A stretch of 64,000 bases of DNA, from assembly GCA_963836735.1 (NCBI GenBank), contig CAWIKP010000025.1:734680-798679 (forward strand). The letters are read 5' to 3'. Shown in pieces: positions 28,455 through 38,206 of the stretch. This DNA is from JACCXG01 sp963836735 (lineage in GTDB: Bacteria > Acidobacteriota > Vicinamibacteria > Vicinamibacterales > 2-12-FULL-66-21). A program made the translations under genes and the position numbers. The notes below the pieces were generated by a model. It did no database searches. It was not told where the DNA came from and was given only the letters and a program-made list of their open reading frames with translations. Positions within the stretch are counted from its first letter, which is position 1. Each line of letters begins with the position of its first letter.

Positions 28455-30062
28455 TCACTCCTCCAGACTGAAGTTGATCGTGACGCCCATCAGCACTTCA
28501 ACCGGCTTGCCGTTGAGCAGGGTCGGGCTGAACTTCCACTGGCGCACGGCCTCGACTGCCGCATTCGCGAAGTCGGGGTGCACATTGGCGCTGACGACGC
28601 GGGCGAAGACGACCGTGCCGTCAGTGCCGATCAGGGCATCGAGGGGAACGACACCGCTCTTCCCCGCCGAGCGCATGCTCGCCGGATAGGTGGGATTGAC
28701 GTTCACCAACTTCATCGGGACCTTGATGTTGCCGCCGACCCGCACCGGTGCCGGCTTGGGTGCACCAGGCGTCGCCTGGGTCGCCGGCTCGCGCTTGGCG
28801 CGCACGGAGATCGTTTCCTGCAGCTTGCCCACCTGCAGGGTGATCGCGCGGTCCCAATCTGCCGCGTTCTTCAGCTCGAACTCCTGGTGGAACGTGTTGA
28901 ATCCCGGCAGCGACGCCTCGAGCACGTATTTCCCGCCTGCCGTGGCCGGGAACTGGAAATGGCCCGCGGCGTCGGTGGTCGCGTTGGCTTTCGCGCCATC
29001 CGCCCCGGTCAGCGTGACCCCCACGCCGGGCAGGACGCCGCCGCTGCCGTCGTAGATGGTGCCGCCCAGCCGGGCGGATCGATCCTGCTCGGCATGGAAC
29101 GCTGCGGCGGTGAAGGTTGCCGCCGCCAGAATCAGCGTGCAGGCGACGAGTGAGCGCGATGAGAGCGCGCGGCGGTTACGGGCACTGTTCAACATGGCGG
29201 CGATTCTCCTCTCGAGGGTTGAGCGGCGGGCCATCGGCACGGCCGGCGCCCAGCGATAATCGGACCGAACCGACCTGGCGATCTGCAGCAGGTGTCCGGC
29301 ATAGGCATCCGGCGCGACGCCGGTGCCGAGCACCGCGTCGTCGCAGGCGTGTTCGCTTTCGCGGCGCAGCTGGCGGCAGGCTATCCACATCAGCGGCTGG
29401 AACCAGTAGACCCGGCGCATGACGTCCGCCGCGATCTGCACGGCCCAGTCGTTCCGCCGGATGTGCGCGAGCTCGTGGCACACGACCACGCGAATCCGCT
29501 CTTCGCTCCAGGCGGCCGCACCGGCCGGCGCGAGAATGCGCGGGCGGAAGAAACCCCACGTCGCCAGCAGATCGACGGCGTCGGTTTGAAGCACCGCGAC
29601 CGATTTCCTGATGCCGTAGCGTTCGGCAACTTCGCCGACGATCCGGAGCCAGCGCTCATCGGTCATCCGGGACGCGCGCGAAGAGACGCGGGCCAGCCGC
29701 AGCAGCTGCATCAGCAGGGAAACGGCGCCGACGCCGAGCCCCATCAGCCAGAGAGTTCCTAACGGCACGACCGGTGCCGCCGAAGCCGACGCTTCAGTCG
29801 GCGCCGCCTCGATCGCCGCGGCCGGAACCGGTGCGGCGTCGAATCCCAGCACCGCCGGCGTACGAACGCTCGTCGCCGGCCAGTCGGGCATCACCCAGGC
29901 GAGCGGCGCCGCGAGCACAGCCGCAGTCATGGTCGCCGCCAGGATCCAGTGGCGCAGTGCCGAGGAACGCCCACGAAGCGCGAGCAGCGCGATGAACCCG
30001 GCGAGCAGGAGCACGGAGGATCGGATCAGCGCATCGGACAGCAGGGTGAATGACTCACTCAT
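28455..30062 (-). CDS. M56 peptidase (BlaR1-like) fused to carboxypeptidase-regulatory and TonB C-terminal domains
   Basis: Intact, 535 residues. The N-terminal membrane metallopeptidase has hydrophobic segments SVLLLAGFIALLAL and LAAPLAWVM, zinc motif HELAH (about 194-198) and downstream Glu in RRESEHACDDAVL. A hydrophobic segment (LVACTLILAAATFTAAAF) follows. Then comes a carboxypeptidase-regulatory-like beta domain (LGGTIYDGSGGVLPGVGVTL, about 332-400) and a TonB-type C-terminal domain (VNPTYPASMRSAGKSGVVPL; VRQWKFSPTLLNGKPVEV). No penicillin-binding sensor domain is present, so the signal is not obviously a beta-lactam. Its ATG overlaps the BlaI stop. Confidence 0.9.
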   Translation of the reverse strand: MSESFTLLSDALIRSSVLLLAGFIALLALRGRSSALRHWILAATMTAAVLAAPLAWVMPDWPATSVRTPAVLGFDAAPVPAAAIEAAPTEASASAAPVVPLGTLWLMGLGVGAVSLLMQLLRLARVSSRASRMTDERWLRIVGEVAERYGIRKSVAVLQTDAVDLLATWGFFRPRILAPAGAAAWSEERIRVVVCHELAHIRRNDWAVQIAADVMRRVYWFQPLMWIACRQLRRESEHACDDAVLGTGVAPDAYAGHLLQIARSVRSDYRWAPAVPMARRSTLERRIAAMLNSARNRRALSSRSLVACTLILAAATFTAAAFHAEQDRSARLGGTIYDGSGGVLPGVGVTLTGADGAKANATTDAAGHFQFPATAGGKYVLEASLPGFNTFHQEFELKNAADWDRAITLQVGKLQETISVRAKREPATQATPGAPKPAPVRVGGNIKVPMKLVNVNPTYPASMRSAGKSGVVPLDALIGTDGTVVFARVVSANVHPDFANAAVEAVRQWKFSPTLLNGKPVEVLMGVTINFSLEE

Positions 30063-30448
30063 CGCGGTTCCCTCCGGGCATTCTCGACCAGCCGGGCGAT
30101 GCGTTCGAGATCATCGTCCGAGACCCGGCTGCCGTCCCCGCCGAGCAGCGCCGCGACGACGTTGGCGTTCGAGCCATCGAAGAAGGTCTCGACGAGGTGC
30201 TTGAGTGCGGACCGGCGGGCCGAGTGGCGCGGCACGGTCGGCATGTAGACGTAGCGCAGGCCGTGCTCTTCGTGACGCACGTGCCCCTTGGTCTCGAGCA
30301 CGCGCAACTGGGTCCGCACGGTCGAGTAGCTGGGGGCGCCGGGCATCGCCTCCAGGATTTCGGCGGCGGTCGCCCGCCCGAGCCGGTAGAGCGCGTCCAT
30401 GATCTGGCGCTCGCGTTTGGTCAGCACCGCATGGGTCCGTGACGACAT
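30059..30448 (-). CDS. BlaI/MecI/CopY-family repressor
   Basis: 129 residues, winged-helix repressor (LTKRERQIMDALYRLGRATA, AEILEAMPGAPSYSTVRTQL, RVLETKGHVRHEEHGLRYVY) with the C-terminal dimerisation part (HLVETFFDGS). Family members are inactivated by proteolysis by an M56 partner, and the coupled M56 gene follows immediately. Direct repeats overlapping its start codon are the likely autoregulatory site. Confidence 0.92.
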   Translation of the reverse strand: MSSRTHAVLTKRERQIMDALYRLGRATAAEILEAMPGAPSYSTVRTQLRVLETKGHVRHEEHGLRYVYMPTVPRHSARRSALKHLVETFFDGSNANVVAALLGGDGSRVSDDDLERIARLVENARREPR

Positions 30449-30480
30449 GCGATTTTTATAACACCTATGCGAATTTTATA
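30447..30480. promoter_or_regulatory. Candidate BlaI operator/promoter: 14-bp direct repeats
   Basis: ATGCGATTTTTATA (30447-30460) and ATGCGAATTTTATA (30467-30480) are near-identical and spaced 20 bp start to start, two helical turns. On the minus strand they contain TATAAAA-type -10 sequences. The proximal copy overlaps the blaI-type start codon, so the transcript may be leaderless or nearly so. It lacks the classic TACA-TGTA dyad. Confidence 0.45.
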
Positions 30481-30554
30481 GCAAGTCTTTTTCGCGCGGC
30501 TCGGGCGCGAGGGTTTGGCGCGTCCGGGGCAGCCATGACAGAGTCCAAGCATCG

Positions 30555-32980
30555 GTGCCCGCCTCTCTGATTCGGAACCAGATCGGATGGCGCGATCGGC
30601 TGGCGCAGCTCCGCGGCTCGAGCGTGCAGCTCGATCTGCGCCGCTACGACCAGCCGCTCGAGGAGATCGGGCAGCTCGAGGCGGAGCTCCGCGCTGCCTC
30701 GGATGATGCGCTGACGCGGCCGTGCGGCCGTCCTGCGCGACGCGGCTCGCCGTGGCGAACCGCTGCAGGATCTTCGAACGCCGCTCTACGCGATCGCGCG
30801 CGAGGCGGCGCGGCGCACGCTCGGCCTGCGTCCGTTCGACGTCCAGATCCTCGCGGCCCTGGCGATGGACGACGGACGGATCGTCGAGATGCAGACGGGC
30901 GAAGGCAAGACGCTCGCCGCGGTCCTGCCGGCGGCGCTCAACGCGCTCTCCGGCAACGGCGTCCACGTGCTCACCTTCAACGACTACCTGGCGCGCCGCG
31001 ACGCCGGCTGGATGCGGCCCATCTACCAGATGCTCGGGCTCTCGGTGGCGTTCGTCCAGGAAGGCATGGCCGCCCGCCGCCCGCCGCAGCGCCTATCAGG
31101 CGGACGTCACCTACATCACGGCCAAGGAAGCGGGCTTCGATCACCTTCGCGATCTGCTGGCGCGCCGGCGCGACGACGTCGTCCACCGGGCGTTCAATTT
31201 CGCGCTGATAGACGAGGCGGATTCGATCCTGATTGACGAGGCTCGCGTACCGCTGGTGATCGCCGGATCGGCCGAGCGCCCGGCGATCGTCTTCGGCGCT
31301 GGCGGCGCGGATCGTGACCGGACTCACCGCGGGTGTCCACTACGACCGCGACGAGTACGGACGCGACGTCGAGCTCACCGAGGCCGGCGTCGACCATATC
31401 GAGCAACTGCTCGGCTGCGGCAGCCTGCACGTCGAGACCAACCTGCCGCTGCTGACCGAGATCAACTGCGCGCTGCACGCCCACACGCTGCTCAGGCGCG
31501 ACGTGGACTACCTGGTCCGCGACGGACGGATCGCCATCATCGACGAGCACACCGGCCGGGTGGTCGAGGACCGGCACTGGCCGGATGGCCTTCAGGGGGC
31601 GCTCGAAGCGAAGGAAGGGCTCGACCGCCGGCCCGATGGCCGGATTCTCGGATCGATCACGCTCCAGCATTTCATCCGCGGCTACCCGCGTCGTGTGCGG
31701 GATGACCGGGACGGCACGGGCTGCCGCCGCGGAGCTCGAGGAAACCTACGGCGTGAAGGTGACGGTCATTCCGACCCACCGGCCGATGATCCGTGTCGAT
31801 CATCCGGATCGGGTCTTCGCCTCGCGCGAAGCGAAGGAAGCTGCGGTCGTCGAGGAGATCCGGACGGCCCACGCGACCGGGCGGCCGATCCTTGTCGGCA
31901 CCGTCAGCGTCGAGGAATCCGAGCGGCTCGCGGCGCGGCTGGTCTCGTCGGGTGTGCGGTGCGACGTGCTGAACGCGCGGAACGACGAGGCCGAGGCGCG
32001 CATCATCGCCTCGGCCGGCGCGCCCGGGGCGGTGACGATCTCCACGAACATGGCGGGCCGCGGAACCGACATCCGTCTGGGAGGGCCGGCAACACCCGGC
32101 TCCCGGCCGGCTCGAAGGCCTCTACGTCATCGGCACCAACCGTCACGAGAGCAAGCGCGTGGATCTGCAGTTGCGCGGCCGCGCCGGACGCCAGGGCGAT
32201 CCGGGGGACTCGCGGTTCTTCGTGTCGCTCGAGGATCCGCTCCTCGTGCAGTTCGGCATCGAGCGCCTGCTCGCGGGCCGCTTCGAGGCCGGCGACAGCA
32301 GCGAGCCGATCGCCAACCCCGTCGTCATTGCCGAAGTGGCGCGGGCGCAGCGGATCGTCGATCAGCAGAACTTCGAGATCCGCCGCACGCTGGCGCGCTA
32401 CTCACAGGTGCTCGAGGACCAGCGCGCGGCGCTGATGGAACGTCGCACGGCGCTCCTCGAAGAACGCGACGAGCCCGACGTGTGGCAAACGGATCCCGAA
32501 CGGTACGCGTCGCTGGTCGCCCGCGCCGGAGTGTCGAACGTCCGCGAGGCCGAACGGCTGACGACGCTGTGGTGCATCGATCGCGCGTGGTCCGATCACC
32601 TGGCCTATGCTGCCGACCTGCGCGAAGGCATCCACCTGACGGCGCTCGGCGGCCACGATCCGCTGACGCGATTCACGACCGACCTCACCGTCCGTTTCAG
32701 GCAGATCGACGCGCACATCGACGCCGCCGTGCGCGAGTCGCTGGACACGCTGTCCTTCGAGGACGGCGGCATTGTGCTTCCGGACGCCATCCTCAAAGGC
32801 CCGTCGTCGACGTGGACGTATCTCGTGAACGACGACCCGTTCCGCAACCAGATCGGCATGATGCTGACCGGCCCGGGGAAAGCCACGTTCGGGATCGGCG
32901 CCGCACTGATGGCGATGCCACTGCTGATCTGGTGGGGTGTGGTGGATCGGTGGTTCAAGGGGCGGCCGAAGCGACGGTGA
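30555..32980 (+). CDS. SecA-like preprotein translocase ATPase with C-terminal membrane segment, frameshifted
   Basis: Paralogous SecA (SecA2-like), about 807 residues. ATPase motifs are intact: Walker A EMQTGEGKTLAA, LTFNDYLARRDAGWM, YITAKEAGFDHLRD, DEAD-box-like LIDEADSILIDEARVPLVI, MTGTA, ILVGTVSVEESE, ISTNMAGRGTDIRLGG and LRGRAGRQGDPG. Frame changes near 30715, 31080, 31305, 31695 and 32095, at least two at GC runs with one extra base. The helical scaffold ending follows (LWCIDRAWSDHLAYAADLRE). Instead of the SecB-binding zinc tail it ends GIGAALMAMPLLIWWGVVDR and a basic GRPKRR. The start is taken as GTG 30555; upstream frames are closed. Confidence 0.78.
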
Positions 32981-32983
32981 TTC

Positions 32984-33105
32984 ACCTCGGGACTCGGGGC
33001 TCGGGAGCGGTGGTATTCAGAGACAATGAGCCGCTTGGACTTGCCCAGGTGACCCTGGTTACCACCGGCTCCGACGAGCCCCCAGCCCCGAGCCCCGAGC
33101 GTGAA
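32984..33105. terminator. Long hairpin between convergent SecA-like and MoaD-like genes
   Basis: TTCACCTCGGGACTCGGGGC (from 32981) pairs with GAGCCCCGAGCGTGAA at 33090-33105, and the whole 125-bp gap is a stem with a ~75-base loop holding smaller GGTGACC-type symmetry. Position between two convergent stops suggests a bidirectional terminator. No U-tract is evident. Confidence 0.55.
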
Positions 33106-33402
33106 CTAGCCCCCGGCCATCGCTCCGACAATGAGATACGGCTCTTTCCCGCCCGCTACTTCCTCCGGCAGCAGGGCATCGAGCGGCTCGTGCGAGAGGT
33201 CCTCGCCGCACGCGAAGAACCTCACGAACGGCCGGCGTTTCAGCGTCACGTGGTCGCGGATCGTGCCGGAGAGCACCGGGTAGCTGGCTTCGAGCGCATC
33301 GAGCACGGTGCGCTGCGTGGCGTTGCCGGTGACCTCGACGAGCACCTCGCCGTCGACCGACGCGAGGTTGCGCAGATGAGCGGGCAGGGCCACACGTACC
33401 AT
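33106..33402 (-). CDS. MoaD/ThiS-family ubiquitin-like protein
   Basis: 98 residues, beta-grasp protein (VRVALPAHLRNLASVDGEVL, TVLDALEASYPVLSGTIRD, VRFFACGEDLSHEPLDALL) ending ...IVGAMAGG. The terminal Gly-Gly is the feature required for adenylation and sulfur transfer or conjugation in this family. The ATG at 33402 lies 4 bp after the stop of the propeller gene, so the two are cotranscribed. No molybdopterin or thiamine gene is nearby. Confidence 0.85.
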   Translation of the reverse strand: MVRVALPAHLRNLASVDGEVLVEVTGNATQRTVLDALEASYPVLSGTIRDHVTLKRRPFVRFFACGEDLSHEPLDALLPEEVAGGKEPYLIVGAMAGG

Positions 33403-33406
33403 GGGA

Positions 33407-34527
33407 TCACCCGTCCAGAGTTTGCGCTTCGACCGACACCACCGGCGGAAGATCCCGGACAATCGCCGACCAGGTGTCGCCGGCATCCGCCGACGCGTAA
33501 ACCTGGCCGCCGCTCGTGCCGAAGTAGATCCCGCACGAATCGAGCGAGTCGACGCTCATCGCATCGCGAAGCACGTTCACGAAGCAATTCTGCTGGGGCA
33601 GCCCGTTCGTGAGCGGCTCCCATTCGTTGCCGCCGGTGCGGCTCCGGTAGACGCGCAGCTTTCCGTCGGGGGGATAGTGTTCGGAATCGCTCTTGATCGG
33701 CACCACGTAAATGGTCTCGGGCTCGTGGGCGTGGACGTCGATTGGAAAGCCGAAGTCGGTCGGCAGGTTGCCGCTCACCTCGGTCCACGAATCCCCCGCG
33801 TTGTCGGTCCGCATCACGTCCCAATGCTTCTGCATGAACAGGACGTTCGGCCTGGATCGGTGCATGGCAATGCGGTGCACGCAGTGCCCGACCTCGGCCT
33901 CCTCGTTGGGGATCCCCTGTGACTTGAGCCCGCGATTGATCGGCAGCCAGGTCGCACCGCCGTCGTCGGTACGAAATGCGCCCGCGGCCGAGATGGCGAT
34001 GAACATCCGTTTCGCGATTCGAGGGATCGAGGAGGATGGTGTGGAGGCAAAGGCCGCCGGCGCCGGGCTGCCAGTGAGGTCCCGATCCGTGGCCGCGCAA
34101 ACCCGGCATCTCGCTCCAGTTCTGCCCGCCGTCGGTCGTCCTGAAGAGCGCCGCATCTTCGACGCCAGCATAGACCGTATCAGGGTCGGTCAGCGACGGC
34201 TCGAGATGCCACACCCGCTTGAATTCCCAGGGATGCGGCGTGCCGTCGTACCACTGATGCGTCCCGGGCACCCCGTCGTAGACGAACTTGTTCCCGACGG
34301 CCTCCCAGGTCTTCCCGCCATCGTTCGAGCGCTGAACGATCTGGCCGAACCAGCCGCTCGACTGCGACGCGTAGATCCGGTTTGGATCGACCGGCGAACC
34401 TTTGACGTGGTACATCTCCCAGCCCCCGAAGAAGGGGCCGTTCACGCTCCCAGTTCTGCCGCTTCCCATCGGACTCGAGCACGAACGCGCCCTTGCGCGT
34501 GCCAACGAGAACCCGGACTCTGCTCAT
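33407..34527 (-). CDS. BNR/sialidase-like beta-propeller protein, frameshifted
   Basis: About 373 residues with no signal peptide (MSRVRVLVGTRKGAFVLESD). BNR-type Asp-box repeats are evident: SNDGGKTWEAV, TTDGGQNWSEM, TDDGGATWLPI, DNAGDSWTEV, ADAGDTWSAI. Frame changes near 34445 and 34020 (after LLDPSNRE). Members are often called exo-alpha-sialidases, but no catalytic Arg triad can be judged here, so only the fold is claimed. It is coupled to the MoaD-like gene. Confidence 0.8.
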
Positions 34528-34611
34528 TTCTCAACTCCTGTGCGTAAAGCGGATCTCTTCCAGGTATGGTCGATCGAGGGCGCCGGAGATCGACAGGAAG
34601 CAATCTGGTAG

Positions 34612-34631
34612 CTTCCGCCTTTAGGCGGAAG
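34612..34631. repeat. Family B palindrome (CTTCCGCCTTTAGGCGGAAG)
   Basis: Perfect 20-bp palindrome bar the centre, also present at 48607-48626 and with one variant at 48535-48554. It lies 22 bp upstream of the TPR gene start, so a hairpin here would form in the 5' leader if transcription begins upstream. Confidence 0.85.
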
Positions 34632-34653
34632 GCCCTTGCGGTACTCTAACCCT

Positions 34654-35682
34654 GTGACTCTTCGGAACTTCTGCGTCGTGACGGCGATTCTCGTCGTCAC
34701 CGGCGCACCAGCTCAGGCCCGAGACCAGGACCCCGCGCTGCGCGAGCGCGTGAACCGGGTCGGATCCGACCTGTTTTCCCCGACACCCCATCCCTCGGAA
34801 GCCATCAAAGAGCTCAAGGCCATCCTTGCGATCGCCCCCGATCTTCCGGAAGCGCACCTGCTGTTGGGCATCGCCTACAGAGCTCAGGGGAACTCTGAGC
34901 TCATGGGGGAAGCGGTCGCCGAACTACGACAGGCGCTTGCGCTGAACCCGGAACTGACCCAGGCGCGAGTGATCCTGGCGCGTGTCTATCTGGATTTGGC
35001 CCGAGCCAGCCGCGCGCGTGACGAACTGCAGATCGCGCTCGAGAAGCTGCCGAACGATCCGCAACTCCTGACGCTGCTCGCCGAAGCCGAGCGTCAGCTG
35101 GGAAACCCGAAGCGCACCGTCGAGCTGACCCGTCAGGTCCTCTCGATCGAACCGAAGTTCGACCAGGCGCGCTACTACCTCGGGCTCGCCCTCATCGATC
35201 TCCAGCAGCCGGCGGCCGCGATTCAGGAGCTGGAGCGCGTGGCGGCATCCGGATCCAATCCGGCGGAATCGAACCTCTCGCTCGGAATGGCGTACCTCGA
35301 AGTGCGCCGGTTCGACGATGCGGCGAGAGTGCTGCGGGAAGCCACAAAGGCGGATCCGTCGCGTCCAGAGGGGCACATTCAGCTGGCGCGTGCCTATCGG
35401 CTGAAAGGTCTGCTCAACGACGCGGCGCGCGAGCTGAAGCTGGCGGCCCCGTCGATGTCCGGCTCGCTGTCCGCGCTCTACCAGAACATCGAGACCGACT
35501 ACTACCTCGAACAAGGGCTCCTGCGCATGGCTCAGGGAAGCCTCGACGCCGCCGTGCAGTCGTTCGAGAAAGTGCTGACGCTCGACCCGAATCACGCGGT
35601 GGCGCAGCGGAGCCTGGCCGAAGCCCGCAAACGTCTCCGCGAGCGCGCCGCCGAGAAGAAGACCCCAGGATCGTCTCGATGA
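34654..35682 (+). CDS. Exported TPR-repeat protein
   Basis: About 342 residues. The GTG at 34654 gives a signal peptide (NFCVVTAILVVTGAPAQA) and is preferred to the TTG at 34636, which lies nearer the family B palindrome. At least six TPR-like units follow (AHLLLGIAYRAQGN, ARVILARVYLDLARASRARD, ARYYLGLALIDLQQP, SNLSLGMAYLEVRR, GHIQLARAYRLKG, LLRMAQGSLDAAVQSFEKVL). The stop overlaps the ATG of the ASPIC protein. TPR plus ASPIC/UnbV pairs are common in Acidobacteriota; the role is probably envelope protein interaction. Confidence 0.88.
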   Translation: MTLRNFCVVTAILVVTGAPAQARDQDPALRERVNRVGSDLFSPTPHPSEAIKELKAILAIAPDLPEAHLLLGIAYRAQGNSELMGEAVAELRQALALNPELTQARVILARVYLDLARASRARDELQIALEKLPNDPQLLTLLAEAERQLGNPKRTVELTRQVLSIEPKFDQARYYLGLALIDLQQPAAAIQELERVAASGSNPAESNLSLGMAYLEVRRFDDAARVLREATKADPSRPEGHIQLARAYRLKGLLNDAARELKLAAPSMSGSLSALYQNIETDYYLEQGLLRMAQGSLDAAVQSFEKVLTLDPNHAVAQRSLAEARKRLRERAAEKKTPGSSR

Positions 35683-37335
35683 TCCGCCCGGCGTCTTGGA
35701 GCTCTGACGCCGGCGCTCATCGCCGGTTCTGCCCTCGTGCTCACGGGTCGCGCCGAGGAGCCGCCGGTCCTGTTCGACGACGTGACCGCGCGGGCGGGGA
35801 TCACCTTCGTCCATCAGTCCGGAGCGACGCCGGACAAATACATGATGGAGACGTTCGGCTCTGGTGTCGCCTGGATCGACATCGACAACGATGGCTTCCA
35901 GGACCTCTATTTCGTCAACGGCGCACCGGGAGCATCGAACGTCCTCTACCGGAACAACCGCAACGGCACGTTCTCGAATATCACCGCGACATCCGGAACC
36001 GCCGGGACCAGCACCAAGGCCCATAAAACAGGAGTCGCCGTCGGCGACTACGACAACGACGGCCTGCTCGATCTCTTCGTCACGGCGTACGGGCCGGACA
36101 TCCTGTATCGCAACCTCGGGAACGGAAAATTCGCGGACGTGACGGCGGCGGCCGGTGTGGCCGGCGGCCCCAGCGAGTGGAGCACCAGCGCCGGCTTCTT
36201 CGACTACGACCGTGACGGCGACCTCGATCTCTACGTCGTCAACTACGTCGACTTCCGGATGGACGAGAACCCGTGGTGCGGCGACCGCAAGCCCGGCTAT
36301 CGGATGTATTGCAATCCAACCATCTTCGACGGCACCGCCAGCCGCCTCTATCGCAACAACGGCAACGGCACGTTCACCGACGTGTCGAAGGCCGCCGGGA
36401 TCGCGAACCCCGCGGGCAAGAGTCTTGGCGTGGTGTTCTGCGACTACGACCGCGACGGCGACAGCGACATCTACGTCGCGAACGATCTGGTGCGCAATTT
36501 CCTCTATCGCAACAACGGCGACGGCACGTTCCAGGACGTGGCCTACGCCGCGAGCGTCGGCTTCGACATCAACGGCAAGCCACAGGCGGGCATGGGCGTG
36601 GACTGCGGAGACGTGGACGGTGACGGCCTCCCCGAGCTGTTCGTGACGAACTTCTCCGAGGAGCTGAACACGCTCTACAAGAACCACGGCGACGGCACGT
36701 TCGAGGACGTGACCCGGCAGATCGGTCTCGGATCGGGCTTCCTGCCTCTCGGGTTCGGCACCAGGATGTACGACTACGACAACGACGGCGACCTCGACAT
36801 CCACGTCACCAACGGCCACGTCGTCGACAACGTGAAGCTGTATACGCCCGCGCTCTCGTACGAGCAGAAGGATCTGCTCTACGAGAACCTGGGCGGGAAA
36901 TTCAAGGACATCTCCGCTCAGGCGGGAGGCGCGCTGCAGAACACACGCGTGGGGCGCGGCCTGGCGGTTGCCGACTTCGACAACGACGGCTTCCTCGACG
37001 TCGCGATCTCGAGCCTGGGCCGGCGCGGCGTGCTGCTGAGGAATCGCGGCGTCTCGAGGAACAACTGGATCGAGATCCGTGCGGAAGGCACGACCAGCAA
37101 CAAGTTCGGGCTCGGCGCCACCGTCCGGGTGCAGACCCCCGGCACCCTGCAGGTGCGTGAGATCAACAACGCCGCCAGCTACCAGAGCGCCAACGACGTC
37201 CGACTGCACGTCGGCGTGGGTACCGCTAAAACGATCCCGCAGATCGAGATCCTGTGGCCGAGCGGAATCCGGCAGATCCTCAAGGATGTGCCGGTGAATC
37301 AGATCCTGACGGTCAAGGAGGCGGGGGAGCGCTGA
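35679..37335 (+). CDS. ASPIC/UnbV (CRTAC1-like) FG-GAP repeat protein, one frameshift near the start
   Basis: Exported protein of about 552 residues. The ATG at 35679 overlaps the upstream stop; a frame change near 35707 restores a signal peptide (LTPALIAGSALVLTGR). The body has repeated calcium-binding FG-GAP/VCBS loops (DIDNDGFQDLYFVNG, DYDNDGLLDLFVTAYG, DYDRDGDLDLYVVNY, DYDNDGDLDIHVTNG, DFDNDGFLDVAIS), each followed by LYRN-type strands. It ends in an ASPIC/UnbV domain (NNWIEIRAEGTTSNKFGLGA; LHVGVGTAKTIPQIEILWPS). The piece 35737-37335 is uninterrupted. Confidence 0.9.
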
Positions 37336-37369
37336 AGGACGGGACCTGAATTCGGCCGGGTCCAGGATC

Positions 37370-38120
37370 TCAGCCCGCGGGGCTCGTGGCAGTGCGGGCG
37401 ACCGGCCTGATGTGGGCGAACATGCTGCGGGCGTTCCAGGTTGGGAAGGCCCTCACGAGCGCCGGGAGGCCGTCGAGTTGGATGCGGCCCTCGCGAGTGG
37501 CTTGGGCCCAGGTGAGCTGGCCGGCGTGCCATTTGACGAAGGCTTCGGCTTCCGCCGTGATGTAGAGGTCCTCGTCGAGACCGGGGTACGTCTTGCGAGA
37601 TCTCGGTGTCCCCGAGCTCGATGAGGAGCCAATAGCGCTCAGGGCGTGTGCGGCCGGTCCCACCTTCGCGCGCCGCGCTCCGGCGGGCAAGGAAGTCGAA
37701 CCGGATGACGACGCGTCGATCCGGCAGCCGGTCTCGACGGAGCGCGTGGCACATCGACCACAGGGCTACAAAGGGGTCGAGGTTCTCGGGGGCGATCTCG
37801 AGCCAACGCGCACCCCACTCGCCGAGCGACTGGCAGACCGTGAAGAGGTCGTGGCCCGCGGACGTGAGCTCGTAGTGGTGCCCGCGCCCGTCTGGCTTGG
37901 GTGCCGACGCGACGACACCGAGGCGTTCGAGCTGCTTGAGTCGCTGTGAAAGAAGGGTACGGGACAGTCCCGGCGCGCCCTCCAGGATCTCACTGAAGCT
38001 TCCGCAGCCAAGGTACAGGTTGCGGATGATCAGCGGTGTCCAGCGCTCGGCGAAGATCTCGGCGCCCCGGGCGATGGGGCAGTACTGGCCGTACGTCCTC
38101 ACGAGGCCAGTGTTGCGCAC
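37370..38120 (-). CDS. HxlR-family regulator with SCP2-like C-terminal domain, one frameshift
   Basis: About 250 residues. N-terminal HxlR winged helix: TYGQYCPIARGAEIFAERWT, PLIIRNLYLG, LEGAPGLSRTLLSQRLKQLE with the conserved Cys. After a frame change near 37592 the frame continues as a sterol-carrier-like domain (DEDLYITAEAEAFVKWHAGQ, LTWAQATREGRIQLDG). It is divergent from the FAD oxidase at 38207 with 86 bp between, so it probably represses it. Confidence 0.85.
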
Positions 38121-38186
38121 CGGCCTTCGGTTGTGAAGTCCAGATTCTTGACTTTACCGCCCTGGTCCGCGGTGGTCCGATGTGGT

Positions 38187-38200
38187 CCTCCTGAGAGGAG
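38187..38200 (+). promoter_or_regulatory. Strong ribosome-binding site inside a small hairpin
   Basis: GGTCCTCCTGAGAGGAGGAC just upstream of the ATG at 38207 contains a near-perfect Shine-Dalgarno (GAGAGGAGGA) that pairs with the preceding GTCCTCCT. The fold would hide the site, which could limit translation. Upstream, TGGTCC occurs three times. Confidence 0.4.
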
Positions 38201-38206
38201 GACACA

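Noticed and set aside
34924..37209. 761-codon open frame on the minus strand
   Set aside because: It is antisense to the TPR and FG-GAP proteins, which have clear family motifs; long antisense frames are expected at this GC content.
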